Assembly (NCBI GenBank): GCA_036426205.1
Contig: CM071573.1
Span: forward strand, 70,718,382 to 70,782,381
Source: Ascaphus truei
Taxonomy: Eukaryota; Chordata; Amphibia; Anura; Ascaphidae
DNA: 64,000 nucleotides
Reading direction: 5' to 3'
This document shows positions 34,001-49,000 of the stretch, one piece after another. The position numbers and the translations under genes are program-made. Under the pieces are notes generated by a model, which worked only from the letters and a program-made list of their open reading frames with translations, made no database searches and was not told the origin of the DNA. Numbering within the stretch: position 1 is the first letter of the stretch; each line of letters starts with the position of its first letter.

Positions 34001-37000
34001 ATGGGCTGACTAAAGACCCTGGGTTTATCTGTAATCTATAAACGGTGGATAGAACTGCACACACAAAGTTCAATTGAATCTAGGAAAACATTTCTGATAC
34101 AAAGCAAGGTGCTCGGGCATACAGAGTGGGCTGGTTAAGCCATTCATGTGCATATAGGAACAGGAGAACATGCAGCACACTAATAAAACAAAAAAGTTGT
34201 GTGTGTGCTGATCACGTGTATTTTAAGTGAAACTTCTTTGTCTTTTGTCACAGAAATTGTAATGCTGATGCTTTTAATTAATCAAATCACAATTTCAGTG
34301 CCACAACACAAAGAAGTTTGACTTAGCCCTCGGCCATGTTCCCTGCTTGCTGACGGAAGCGCGCTCCCGCTCAGCACTGAGCCCCTACAGCCGCAATTAG
34401 AGTGGCTTTAGTAGGGGCTCACCTATGCTTCCGCAAGAGCGCGGAAGCGTAGGTCTTAGGGGAATTTAAAATTCCCCCGCTTGCCGGCACGACAGGCTGG
34501 TCACGTGAGCGGTTCGCCCAATGAGGGCGAACCAGCTCCGTGACGTCACTGGCCCGCCCCCGGCCAGTGACGTACCCGCCCCCTGACAGCGCGTGCGGTA
34601 AGCAACCGCAAGGCCAGGGAATGCACCCGCTTTCCCTGAGCCTCAGCGCGCAAGCAGGGAGCCTGGCCGAGGGCTTAGAACGCGTGTTTTAGCTATTTGC
34701 ACTTCTATATTTATAGTAACTGAATTCCTTGTGTGTTTGTTGTTCTCAGGGTCCTGCCATCCTATCTCTTCCTCCCCCTCACTCCCCCAGCGGAGCTGTG
34801 TCCTGCTGCTGGTGCCAGCCCTCCGGCGGCAGTACGGGGACATGGACGCGGCTCACTGGGGTAGGGGGGAGAGAGGGTGTACTCTGCGGCTCACTTGGGG
34901 GAGGAGAGGGTGTACTCGGCAGCTCACCGGGGGAGGACAGGGTGTACTCGGCGGCTCACGGGCAGGGGGGGGGGATTGCGCGTGCTCTGTGGCTCACTCT
35001 GGGGGGGGGGGGGTGGCGGCTCGTGTGTGTGTTCCTGCTGTTGGAAGCTGGCAAAATTCAGTGGCAGTGAATGTTGCTGACGGCCTCTTCTGCCAGCAGC
35101 GACGTCACTTCCGTTCCCATCAACTCCGTTCACTGCCACAGAATTTTGCTTATGTGGTAGGAGGTGCCGCTAAAGAAGTTTCACTTCAACAATGTTAGCT
35201 GCAAAAATATAAGCTTTTTAGTGAAGCTTAGCGGGCAAAAAGGAACAGCTAACGTTTCAGGGCAGTGTCCCTTTCATCAGATTTCTGAAACGCTGCCCTG
35301 AAACGTTAGCAGTTCCTATTTGTCTGCTATGCTTCAATAAAAAGCCTACATATTTGCAGCTAACTTTGTGCTGTTTTAGCATGCTGCATACAGTCTCCTG
35401 TTTCCTATCTGTAATCTTCTCTCTGATCTAACCTTAATGGGTCCTTCGCGCATAATCTGGCCCAGTTTTGCTATGTTGTCATACTCTTGTATCGCTGCAC
35501 GGAGGTAGCGATCATCTTCTGGCTTGGTGGCCGTCGGCTCTCGACCGAACGTGCCCTGGGAAAGGAAGAAATTCCACCATCACAATATCACACGGTACAG
35601 AGAGAGACGAACAAAAGAGGAACAGCGTGTTTCTCATTTGGAAACAAATAGCTAATGTTCTAATGATTTACTTTCTATTGATATTGTCTCCTTTATAGGC
35701 TACTTATTATCAAAGCCATTCAATATTTTCTACAAGATTACCTCTGTTATTAAAATAGAGAAGTCTTGTGGAAAAATTTTGATTGGTGAATTATTAGTTA
35801 GAATTGAAATCTCTTAAATACAAACAAAATATACAGCTCACTAAAGTAATGATGTTGTGTTGAATTTGTGTGCCCAAAACGCCTAATGTGACGTTGGGTG
35901 CAATTGATGAGCTAATATTTAATGAATACACAAAAAGTTGGAAGGCAGGAGCATATTAGTGCCTCCGTCTACCAATTAGAAGCTCATTTTTAAAGCGCAC
36001 TCCTGGGCGGTAATAATATATTATTAATATTCTGTATGTAGAATCTATTTTAGTAAGGTAATTATTAAACGTTAAGTTTTAACCGCCCAGGAGTGCGCTT
36101 GAGAATTGAAATCTCTCAGCAATGTTGCTAAGAATTTTGAGATGCCGAAAGCTCAAGGTGCAAATATTTAAGGAGAATATTCCAGTAAAGGGCATCACTG
36201 ACTGCACAAAATTATTTAAAAACAGGTTGTACAATCATATTTGATAGAGGCAAATATGTAATGTGTATGTGAATATGGCTGAATTTAGATAGGGAAATAT
36301 ACAAGATTTCAATGATTAGCCTCTGTCGCGTAAATGCTGGGACGTCTGGAGCAGAGATTGGTGCTGTGGGGATTTGACCTACATGAGTCCTTGCTGGGCT
36401 GTTCCAGAGGTCTGTGATGTCACTTAGGTTCTCGGGTAAATCGTCTTCATGCTCTGCCTGTGCAGCTAACTCCATGTTCCTGCAGAAAGGATCTAGCCAC
36501 ACGGGGTTAGCCCTATCAAGACAAAAAGATTAGGAGGTTCCCCTATCACTGGGGCATAAAGCAAATTGTAAATTGTAACCTCTGCACCAAGAGTAATAGA
36601 TTCCACGATAAAATCTTTTTATGAAGACTCACTGTCTACCTAATTATATTATTATGGGGGGAGGAGCCCAAAGCCCTATAGAGATTGAATGCTGTATACA
36701 ATTAGGACTGACCCTGTCTGGTAATGGACATCCGTAGCCAGGTGGTGATCATCCTTGAAATCAACCACACCGTCCCTTTACTTTTTGTTATCTCCAATTC
36801 TCCTCGGGCTAACTTATCGATAAGCAATCCGCCGTGGCAGAAAACAGATCCGAGGCCACACTTCAATAAAAAGTCCTATTCCCAGTAAGATATCATTGGT
36901 TTTTATACAATACAATACTACCGAATGTTTAATAAAGTAAAACTAATTACATATTACATTTTATAACACTACTTATTACCTAGTTCTCACTTTCACGGTC

Positions 37001-40000
37001 TGTGCTAATAATACTTGTGGGAATGTTTTTCTTCCTTGGGTAGGGAAGAGGGGTAACCGTAGCATTCAGCCTTGAAGGAATCTGTGATTTCGGTTTATAA
37101 ATAGCCTTAGGATGTATTTTTGTATGTATGTATATCTTTATTTATATAGCGCCGTTAATGTACATAGCGCGTCACAGCAGCAATACAAGTGACAATCATA
37201 TAAATAACCAATAATCAAATAACACATGATGGGAATATGCTCTTCAGACATAAAAGTGACACTTAGGAAAAGGAGTCCCTGTTCTGAAGAGCTCACAATC
37301 TAATTGGTAAGTAGGAAGAACGTACTGAGACAGAAGGAAGGTGTTCTAGTAAGTGCGTCAGCAAGGGGCCATGGTCGATGTATGAGGTGTATAGTATCAG
37401 CCACGGAGCTACCCATATGTTTCGATAAAGAGGTGTGTTTTAAGATGGGTCTTAAAGGTGGATAGAGTGTGCTAGTCTGATATTGAGGGAAAGGGCATTC
37501 CACAGGTGCGGGGCAGTGAGTGAGAAAGGTTTAAAGGCAGGAGAGGGCTTTAGACACACAAGGGGTAGAGAGAAGACACTAAAAACTTGACCAAAACCCT
37601 AAATACAGTAGTGCAGGGGTCTGCCTCTCACTGTGTGCTGTGGGGGGCCCGGCCGGCGCTGGTTAGGCCTCTATTTGCCGCATGGCATCTCCCCAGCTGC
37701 TGGCATGCCTCCTCATTGGCCCGGCCTAACCAGCGCCGGCTGGGCCCCCCCACAGCACACAGTGAGAGAGGCAGCAGCCAGTGAGCGCCAACTTGCGAGA
37801 GCCGCATGTAGGTGCGGGAAGAGCCGCAGGTTGCTGATCCCTGCAGTAGGGTATCATATTTTTAAACACGTGCAAACGGGAAATGACATATGACAAAAAT
37901 AACAACGAAAAATCAAAGCAAAGATAGTGATCATATGATCACTTATAGACCCTAATGAATGCACTCAAATGTGTCGACAGAACAATTGGACAGAGTATGT
38001 CCCGGGATTCTAATAACCCTTCAGTGGTCAGACTGAAGTATTATTTAGACACATGAATTCCATAAAAACGCCTGGTGGGCAACAACGATAGTGATAATAT
38101 ATACAGTGAATGAAATATAAAAATCCCCAATAGCTAGGCGGCTTGTGGGCTGAATGGTCATATGGATAGTATCCACCTGTGACCCATAAATGCCAATTAT
38201 CCGCTCATATTGATTGCGTCCAGCGATGGGTGTTGGCGAGTTAGCAGTACTAATACAAAACGGCAGGATTCAGTCTATTCCCATATAGGTTGTATAGCTT
38301 TAAGATAGTGCTGTGATCCAAAGTTCCCAAAGCAAGGGAGGATTCAAGGGGGTGTAGCAACCTCACTACCTATCTTGGAACTTTCATATGTACCAATATT
38401 GGTTGTCACATTTTAACCCTTTTGTGTAGTTTGACAGTGTCAATTGTTATCCACAATGTGGTAAGGGTATTGGTGACAGGTAGAGTTAGTATGTTCCGTA
38501 CCCATACTCATAATATATAGCTGATACATACAACGTTCCCAAAGCAACTATAATCAGAGCTATGAAAGGGTATACATATGTAGCACCTGTTCCCCTCTGC
38601 CACGGAAGATCTGGCCACTACATGGGTGTTTCCCTGGATACTGTAGCTCACCTGCTGGTTCAGAAGGTCTGAGTTGCTCTGCGGTTGGAGTTTGGGAGCA
38701 GCAACAGGGCAGGCTTTCTCGTGGTTCTTACTGTGCAGCGCCTCCATCCCATGAGGATCCTGCTGGATGTAGGATGGTCCCCACAGGCAATACTCCATTC
38801 CAATAATCACACTCCATAGTTTGTCCAACAGCAGTTTTATTGTACAACAGCATGATCGTCCTCCAGCCCTGGAGCAGACCCCCGGGTATGAGGCCCCAAG
38901 AGCCCAACCCAATCTCCTTAACCCTCTGATAGGGAAAAGGGTATCACACTGTCCCATAATCATCAACACTGAATTTGGTGTTGTGTCAGCCTTTATACCC
39001 GGGGGGAAGGGCTTGTAACCCCGCCCCATAACAGGGCCAGGTACTGACAGGCATCACACAATATACGTGACCCAGTCAGAACCCTCCCCAGGTATGACAC
39101 TCCAGCTGCCGGTTTAGGCCTGCCCCTGGATAAGTAAGATAGTACCCATTCCAGGCTGCAACTGCAGGCTAGGCCCTGCGCAGGAGTTTAACCCCAACAC
39201 TGCCAGTTCCTATCAGGATTTATAGTGTTGAGGCCAGTAGAAGGCCACCTCTCCTCCGCAGGTGACCGTCAGCTGGGCGGTGCAGCTGCAGAAGTGCCGC
39301 CAGCTGCATCTCCCATTCCGCCCCGGCGCGACTATCAGCTGTCCGGCGGGGTGGTAGAAGTGTGTGTATCTCTGTCTGCGTGCATGTGTCCCTGTCTGTG
39401 TGTGTGTGTCTGTTGCTCCCCCCTCCCTGTCAAATCTGTGTGAACTCCAGGAGGTGCCGAGGGAGCTGTGTGTCTTTGTGTGTGTTTATGTCGGTGTGTC
39501 CCTCCATTCTCTCCCTCCCCTCCTTCCTTCTCTCCCTCCCCCCCTTCCCTTCATTCTCTCCCTCCCCCCTTCCCTCCATTCTCTCCTTCCCCTCCCTTCC
39601 CTCCATTCTCCTTCCCACCCTTCCTTCCATTTTCTCCCTCCCCCATCCCTCCATTCTCTCCTTCCTTCACTCCATTCTCTCCCTCCCCCTTCCCTCCATT
39701 CTCCCCTTCCCCCATCCCTCCATTCTCCCCTTCCCCCATTCCCTCCATTCTCACCTCCCCCCTTACCTCCATTCTCTCCTTCCCCCCTGTCCTTCAATTC
39801 TCTCCTTCCCCCCCTTCCTTCAATTCTCTCCCTCCCCCATCCCTCCATTCTCTCCTTCCTTCCCTCCATTCTCTCCCCCCCACCATCCTCCATTCTCTCT
39901 CCGCTCATCTGATACTGTCTCTCTCTCCCCATTCTGTGTCTGTCACTCTCTCTCTCTCTCTCCCTATTCTGTGTCTGCCTCTCTAGTGTAGATAAAGGTA

Positions 40001-43000
40001 TGCTATTGTCTGCTAGTTAAAAACAAATTCTGCATATTTAATATAGTGGGGTTTTTCCCCCAAATTTTTTTTATTAAATCAAGGATGCATCTTAGAATCA
40101 ATGGCGTCTTAGAATCGAGGAAATAGGGTAGGTCCAGTCACCCAGAGGGATACATTACACAATATAGCCAATGTGTCTATATCAGGTCAGAGACATTACT
40201 ATTGTAATGCATCCAACGACACAGTCTATCAAGTAATGATCAATATAGCTACAGTGTTGCTAAATTCAAAATAGTAGCAATAGCGTTGATATGGTAATGA
40301 AAGAAAGAACAACGCGATACAACACGCCCCGTCGCTGGATGGTTAGTCAAGCCTTCTCCCTCCGAGAAGCCCCCGTAGTGACGTTACAGCAGCCCGACGT
40401 ACGTTTCATGTGGCTTACGCACGGTTTTTCAGGGGAGGCTTAAGCCACGCGAAACGTACATTGGGCTGCTGTGACATCACTACAGTGGCGTCTCGGAGGG
40501 AGACGGCTTGACTAACCACCAAGCGACGGAGCGGATCGCTGGACGCAATCAATATGGGCGAATAACTGATAATTGGCATTTATGCATACAAGTATACCGG
40601 GTCACAGGTGGATTCTATTCATATGACTATTCAGCCCACAAGCCGCCTCGTTATTGGGGATTTTTATATCTCGTTCACTGTATATATTATCACTATCGTC
40701 GTTGTTGCTGTTATGAATAAAATTTTATTAACACACAAACCCAGCAAGCTCAAACGCCCACACCCACCTAATCTTGACTATATGTAATGCCACATAGAGT
40801 GCAACTGGGCTGCCACAGCCCAGTTGCACTCTATGTGGCATTACATATAGTCAAGATTAGGTGGGTGTGGGCGTTTGAGCTTGCTGGGTTTGTGTGTTAA
40901 TTAATTTCTGACTGTAATCAGTTGTATGGAGGTTGTGGCACCTCCCCCAGTGCTCACGTCACCTCCCCCTTTTTAATGGTGGATCTTCTCATCTTGCTGC
41001 AGGTAATGAATCTATTATGGTTCTTCCCCCTCATACAGAGGTATAGGGAACAAATGCAGTGTAGTGTAGGACTTGCACTTATTATGGTTTACCTTGACGA
41101 TTTGGTGTGCAAGCTTATGATGTTTTGGCCAAAATTTCTCACTAAAAAAACATATTTTATTATTAGCATTAGCATTGTTATTAGTACTGAAGCATCATTT
41201 CTTGTAATTATTACCATGTATGTTTTGTCATTTGGACGTAGCACTGGGCACCCCCTGTGTTTTGCTATAAAATTTTATTATTTTGCCCATTGGGCGTTTT
41301 TATGGAATTCATTCTGTGCCTCTCGGTTACAAGGGTATGTGTCTAAATAGCACTTCAGTCTGACCACTGATGGGATATTAGAATCCCGGGACATACTCTG
41401 TCCAATTTTTCTGTCGACACATTTGAGTGCATTCATTAGGGTCTATAAGTGATCATATGATATCTTTGCTTTGATATTTCGTAGAGAGAAGACATCCTTG
41501 AGCAGAATGCAAGCGGGATGGTGTATAGCGCAAAATTAGGGCTGAAGCCTGGGTCCCGCTGCATCCGGCGGCGCACATGGACGCGTGCGCATCACTCACC
41601 AGACCTAAGTTCCTTCCGAGCCGGCCCCAGTCCCTCCTCGCTGCAAGGCTCGCTGCGCACTGTGACGCGTCAGCCAGCAGGGGATACACGAGGATTGAGT
41701 TCCCAAGCGGCGACGCGTCACGTGGCCTCGCAGTGAGCCAATGCGGAGGGGAGCTGTCTGGAGCTACGGGATGGAAGTCTGTGCAGCTGTGCATAGCTCC
41801 TCCCCCCCCCCCCCCCCTCTGGTGCCTGTTTCGCAGGCTGCCCCTGCTCCGGGAGGGGGTATATGGGGGGGGGCTCCGGGAGTGAGAGAGGGACCGACGG
41901 GGGGGGGGGGGAGGGGCCACAGCTCAAACCACGCACCCCCACTCAAACCACGCCCCCTTGCTCAAACCACGCCCCCTCTCCCCGCTCAAACCACGCCCCC
42001 CCGCTCCCTACAGACTGCATGCAGTGCGGGCGCGCTGACTGAGGCAGCGGGGCCTTATACTGAGATGTAAGGAGGGGCACAAGAGTGTAAAGCTTTAAAA
42101 GTGAGGAGGAGAATTGAGCGTGTCATCCGGGATTTGATAGGAAGCCAGGAGAGGGATTTGAGCAGGGGAGACGCTGAGACAGATTTAGGAAAGAATAGAG
42201 TGATTCTGGCAGCAGCGTTAAGGATAGATTGTAGGGGAGACAGGTGGGAGGCAGGAAGGCCGGACAGCAGGAGGTTACAGTAATCAAGACGGGAGAGAAT
42301 GAGGGCCTGTGTCAGAGTTTTAACAGCCAAGCAACAGAGGGAAAGGGCGTATCTTTGTAATATTGAGGAGGAAAAAACAACTGGTTTTAGCTATGTTTTG
42401 AATATATGTCCACATGCATCCGATTCACAAGGACAGGTTTCTTTCTTTAAAAATAAATAACTCGTAATTTATTCTCTCCGTCTACAGAATTCCCAATGTA
42501 AACTGACGACAAATTCATCAGCGCACTTATTAACAAGGACGTTGACCATGAAGCTTAAAATACTTTTCAACTCACCCTTCAAATGAGTATTTATTTGTGT
42601 TCGGCATGTCGAGAATATCCATAAAACCTCGGTTCCCTGTGGGAAAATAAGCAGAGCAAAGGCTCCAGTTCAAAGGTATTTTGTTGTTCAAATAAAATGA
42701 GGATTTTCATCCATCTCCGGCCGTCTCTATCACTTTTAAAGTTTGTGTCATCATTTACGTTAGATACGTTCTTAAGATTAAAGACTGAAAATGTAACTGA
42801 GACCATAAGAAATACGTTAGATATAAATAGCTTTCACGAAACAATTCCTTAATGAAGTGCTCGGGTTAGAAAAGAAAGTGCAAAATAAACCAAGTGGAAC
42901 TTGTAGCTTATTAAATGGCAAAGACAGAACACAGAGGAAATGAAATGATGAAGGTTAGTGGCTCGACTATAACGTGTGGTATATACATGGTGACCATGGC

Positions 43001-46000
43001 CGGCCCTATTAGCTGAACAATGTTATTTTTTCCATATATGAAAAGGACACATGAAATGCTATTAATACGCCTCTCATCCCATTGGCTGCCAGAAGGGTTT
43101 ATCAGTTCTGATTGTGGTTACTAAATGTTTTGATATAAAGACAACATAAATAGGCAGACTGAATAAAATATCGCCAGAACCACCGCCTTGGATTTGTGCT
43201 ATTTTACCAGAACCGAGTTAAATAAACAGAACTTACCCGTTGAGCCGGCCACAATCGCTTTCAATTTCCGCTTGTGTCTGCAAAACATGGTAATTAGTTG
43301 GGGGGTTTTTTTATCCAAAAAGGAGCTTATATTGGTGATGTCAAACTGATACTTCACCGAGTTACATACAGGCATACCCCGCATTAACGTACGCAATGGG
43401 TCCAGAGCATGTATGTAAAGCGAAAATGTACTTAAAGTGAAGCACTACCTTTTTTCCACTTATCGATGCATGTACTGTACTGCAATCGTCATATACGTGC
43501 ATAACTGATGCAAATAACGCATTTGTAACATGCTCTATACAGTAGTCTCCCCGCTTGCGCACAGCTTTGGTACAGGTAGGGAGCCGGTATTGCTGTTCAG
43601 GACGTGCTGACAGGCGCATGTGTGAGCTGCCATTTGGCGATACGTCCTTACTCGCGAGTGTACTTAAAGTGAGTGGCCTTAAACTGGGGTATGCCTGTAT
43701 TTGTAATTGTTCTGTATGAGACTTTTTGTTGTTGCTGCTTGCACTAAACTTCTTTAATGAAGAATTCCAGCATCCATATTGATCTAGTACCTGAAAATAT
43801 GTCCCGGGTACCTTTTATTGTGCCAGGCTGCTGTTACCCACATTACTGTCAAGATACTGTAACATTGCAGCTTGCTTAAAACACGCTCTACTTTTTATGC
43901 TACTAAAAACGTATGTATCGCAAATAAGAAACCCTTATGCTAAAAAAACAGGCAATGTATTTACACTGAATTAGGAAAACAAATACCTGGTCTAATTTTT
44001 AATTCAGAGAGCAAACAATGTTCTATTAACAACCCCCCCTCCCCCCAATCTATCTCTTCCCCCCATCCTCCCCTCTCCCCCCTCCATCCTCCCATCTCTC
44101 TCCCCCCTCCTTGCACCCTCTCTCTCCCCCTTTCCTCCTTCCCCTCCCCCCTCCAACCCTTGCTATATATATATAGATATATATATAGATATATCTATAT
44201 ATATATATCAGTGATATGCAATTAAAATATAATGCCATGTACTCTGTTTTATTTATCATTGATTTTCTTTTGAACCATTACCTATGAATATTGTTCCAAT
44301 ATCTTATCAGAAGAATGGTAAATCGGTGAAAGGGACAACAACATATTACAAAGCAGTTCTGATTTCATTTAATTATGTTCAATATTCCAGATGAGAGTAC
44401 AAATCTATGGATTGGGCCAATGGGATTCTGATTCCGAGTACTGCATTTTAGCCATTAAACTATGTCTCCTTTCTCTAGTTATAGCAGGGAATAACTTCTC
44501 TCTACCCCCGTTGTATCTAAAGCCCTCTCCCGTCTTAAACCTTTCTCACTGACTGCCCCACACCTCTGGAATGCCCTTTCCCTCAATACCCGACGAGCAC
44601 CCTCTCTATCCACCTTTAAGACCCACCTTAAGACACACTTGCTTAAAGAAGCATATGAGTAGCACCTTGTCTAATACTAAGTATACACAATACATAAAGC
44701 TTGGCCCCCTGCCGACGCACTTACCAGAATGCATAATTTACATTTAGCTGATTATGCATATTACATCGATTCGTTAACCAAACATTTTGCTTATAAGAGC
44801 GAACGTCTGCATAGCTTACTCACACAGTCCTGTAGTACCAGTTCATGAAGATGAACAGCATAGCAGCCAAGAATAGGAGAATCGCCAGAATAATGATTGC
44901 CATCTGTAACGGTATAGAAATAGTGTCTGGCACATCACATTTGTTCTATTGAAACCATATATGTTTAAGGATGCGATAAGAATTGTGAAAGACAAAGGAG
45001 TTTAAAAGCATCTCTGTTGATGGAACCTGGTATGGAAAGAATGGTTCTGGAAAAGGGTATTAAGAATCTGTAAGACGACACTAATAGCATACTTCTAAAC
45101 TACACTAAACCCATATAGAGAACCCCCCCTTTTCAAAACCATAGCATAAGTGAAGCCCAATTTCCTATTAATTGAGCGCAAGAGGCACGGCTCTTGTAAT
45201 TTCTTGCATTAATCAACCAATGATCCTTTATAGTGCAGCTCCTATGTGGATGCTTAGTACCAGTCCTCCTAAACACATACACGGGTTTCCAAGCTGAGGA
45301 TATCTCCTGCTGCGCATCTTTACCTGTAATGCAGACAGGTCTTCTGGCGCCCGTGTCGCGGTGGCAGGTTGGACATCCAGAACATTGTAATTCCGGAAGA
45401 GATTTCGTAGCTGCTCTTTATTCTCGTCGATCATCTGAATAACTCTTAGAAGAAAAGTCACATTTACTATGACCCACCGGCTTCAAAGGCAGTGACATTA
45501 CTGCTTTGTTACTCCTTCCTCTTATATAATAGATCTATTGAAGAGTCCCATGGTTGATTACAGTTTTCAATCTGCTTATTAATAGTGTACTAAACCATAC
45601 TCGGACAGTAACCGGATTTGCTGCCAAATAATACTTTCTCCAATCTGGAAGGGCTAATCTTGCATGGGATATAAAATGACTTACATTTCTGTACTTTCAG
45701 CCATAATCTTTTACCTTTCCATAAAAATGTCTCAACTTTATTCACAATATTCCAGAAATCAGAAAGCAGTGGCTGTTTGCTACATTTCTTCAGTGGTCAT
45801 CTTGCTGGTTTTGTGTATTTTAAGTTGGATATCCATTAAAACACCTTAAAGCATCTGTGCACCACTACTCCGCTACCGAGAGTGGGCAACACGTATTTTA
45901 ACTCCTTGGTCATCAACACTAATGACCTTTGCACAGGGCAGACTGCAAATGTCCTACATCCACTTGCCATAAGGAATGAAAGACTCATGGAGTCGTGGAA

Positions 46001-49000
46001 TGAGCTTGAGCATCACAACATTTCCAGGGACAGGACATAGAATATGAGGTTTTAAAGACTTCTCCAATTAATACATAGCTAATCAACTAGCCTACATTTA
46101 ATGATCAACAACTGCTGGGGTATGTATTGCCATGAACACCTGGCCTGCTGGTAGACCTTGAGGACTGAACATGAGCCCCACTTTTATACCACCATTGCGG
46201 ACAATGATTTCCTTTAAGTCCCAACTGTACTCTGTTAATTAAAGTAATGTATAGGGCATACTGTATGTACAACTTACCGCTCCACATCCAGAATCCTGTT
46301 GGTTTCACGGTTCACCACATGGATCAGCATGTCTGTTTGTGCAAAGTTCACCCTGCCTTTCTTGTCCACATGGAACTGTGAGGAGAGTGAGCAAACCCTT
46401 AAAACTCATTCTCTGGTGCTCATTCTCATGTGATGGAAACATAACACCTACAGTATATGCACTGAGATTTATAGGCAAGTAACACAAAGAAGAAACCCAT
46501 CCTTTTTGCAAAGCTCTACACTATAATTTAATCCAGGGGTGCACAACTGGAGGGCACAAGATGTTTTCAGGGGGCGCGGCGGTTACAGAGGCCCCGCGCT
46601 CTTCAGTCCAAGATCTCTGTAACTCACCTGAATTCAGCCGGCTTTGGGCGACACGTCGCCATGGCAAAGCAGCATCAAATCGCGCCGCTGGGTCATGTGA
46701 CGTGATGTCAGATGACACAGTGGCATCATTTGACACTGGATTAAAGGTAAGGGGGGGTGGCGCAACACTGGGGGTGAGCAGGCAGGGGGGCACAGCAAGT
46801 TTGCGCACCCCTGATTTAATGTATGAATAGGCTCTAATGTTGGTCTCTAGAAGGTATCACCACCTACAACAAATCTGCATTTCTCCAGGAGCAAAATGGG
46901 TTCTTGAACTTTATACTACAGGGAAGTATCAAAAAGCTCTTTACATGATGATACGATACTTGTACTGATATCATTATGAAGAGCACGAATTAGAACTGAA
47001 ATGTTTAATATCAATATGTAATGTAGTAATACATTTTTTCACAATGATTAATTTTATTAATAGCGGGTGGTTATTTGTTGTATATTTTGTTGGTATTTAT
47101 GTATGCATTTGAGTGGCTTGTTTCAGATCCTGCCATCCTTTTGAATATATTTGTCATAATAACTAACTTATGATAACTAATAGGCTATCCCTGTGATATT
47201 ATACAAATACTATATATATCTATTTCTAGCTATATCTATAAATTATCAATTGATCGATGTGTGTATATACACATGGAAAGAAAGAGAGCAGCAACAGTTT
47301 CCTTTCACTTTTGCTATTACCTGTACATCATCTGTGTTCACAATGGCTCCAGTGATGTTGGACAGCAGACGTATGAACTCCTCCTCAAACTCACGCACCC
47401 TGTCTGGAATCTCATTGATAACAATCTTCAGGCGCTGGTCATCCCTCAAGATATAGATTCCCACCATAGAAGTGTCATTGTGCCCGGCCAGATCAGAAGC
47501 CACAATGTCCACCACAAAGTAGCCAGGGCTATAGGCCGTAAACAGGTCAAAAGTCCTCACAATCCCATCAACGTTACCTGCCAGGAAAGCCAGGATATTT
47601 AGGGTTCTCTACAGGTGAAGAGAACTTGAAGGAAACTGAATTATTTAAATCTATCGGACATCTTTTACGTGGAAGACAAAATTCACTAGTATTGGGCAGC
47701 TTTTCAAGTTGAGTATGAATTCCTTTCATTGGACCACTGCAGATGTGATACATGAGATTTTCAGGCCTTATTGCTGAAAAGTCTGTGAATAGTTATGCTG
47801 GTTCTATAAGAAGTATAATAACCAGAAAATATGTTGACAAACTGGAAATGTAGACTGAGAAGAACACATTTTTCTTTTTAACAAAGGTTTCCGGAGACTG
47901 GTCATGGGGGCATGCCTTTTATTAAGGGCGATAACATAATAAAACAATAAAAGAGAAAACCATGTTACACTGAAGTGACTGGTGACAGTATACAGATGTT
48001 TCTTTTCTGCCAGGCCAGTTTTCAAAGGGATTTAGAAAATTCCTGACCAGGAAAGGACGCCAGTGACTATGACTACAGTTCCAGAAAATGTATAATAATT
48101 CACATTTGGTACAATGACTGTTCTCTGTCTTTGATACTCTACTCAAACCACCCTCAGCTGCCTCTCCTTCCTCCATCTCCGCTCAGGACTTTGCTGACTA
48201 TTTTAAGGAAAAGGTGGAATCCATACGTCAGAACATCCCCTCTGTTTCTTCCTCCCATCCTACACCTCTTCCTAACTCTCCTCCTGCCTTCCTTGACTCT
48301 TTTTCCACTGTCTCAGAGGAGGATGTGTCGCTGTTGATCGCCTCTTCTCCCTCTACCACTTGCTCTCTTGACCCCATTCCCTCCCATCTCCTAAAACCTC
48401 TTGGTCCTACTATAATCCCTACGCTCACACACATTTTTAACTCCTCCCTCATTTTTAACTCCTCCCTCTGCTCTGGAACCTTTCCATCCTCCTTCAAACA
48501 TGCAACAGTTATACCATTACTCAAAAACAGCAAGCTTGGCCCTACCTGTCTTTCAAACTATCGACCTGTCTCCCTCCTGCCTTTTGCCTCTAAACTCCTT
48601 GAACGTCTTGTATTCTTTCGCTTGCTCCATTTTCTCAACACCTATTTTCTCCTAAACCCTCTACAATCTGGCTTCCGCACTGCTCACTCCACGGAAACAG
48701 CCCTCACTAAAATAACTGACGACCTCCATGCTGCCAAAGACAGAGGTCATTACACTCTGCTCATATTACTCGACCTCTCTGCAGCATTTGACACCGTGGA
48801 ACACCCTCTTCTCCTTCACATTCTCCATTTCTCTTGGTATTCGGAACAAAGCTCTATCCTGGATCTTATCCTACCTCTCCCATCGTACTTTCAGTGTCTC
48901 TTCTGCTAACACCTCCTCCTCCTCTATTGATCTCTCTGTGAGGGTACCCCAGGGCTCTGTACTGGGACCTCTTCTCTTTTCTCTGTACACACTCTCTTTA

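Noticed and set aside
38508..39029. 173-codon open frame on the - strand
   Set aside because: No recognised motif, lies in repeat-like sequence inside a CDH23 intron, no splice sites that link it to anything.
39362..39991. Long open frames (up to 209 codons) on both strands
   Set aside because: They are translations of a pyrimidine minisatellite, consisting of Ser/Pro/Leu or Glu/Gly/Arg repeats, with no domain or splice context.
41453..42070. Several overlapping open frames on both strands (up to 155 codons)
   Set aside because: They come from poly-C/poly-G and caaaccacgcccc repeats of the inserted GC-rich element.
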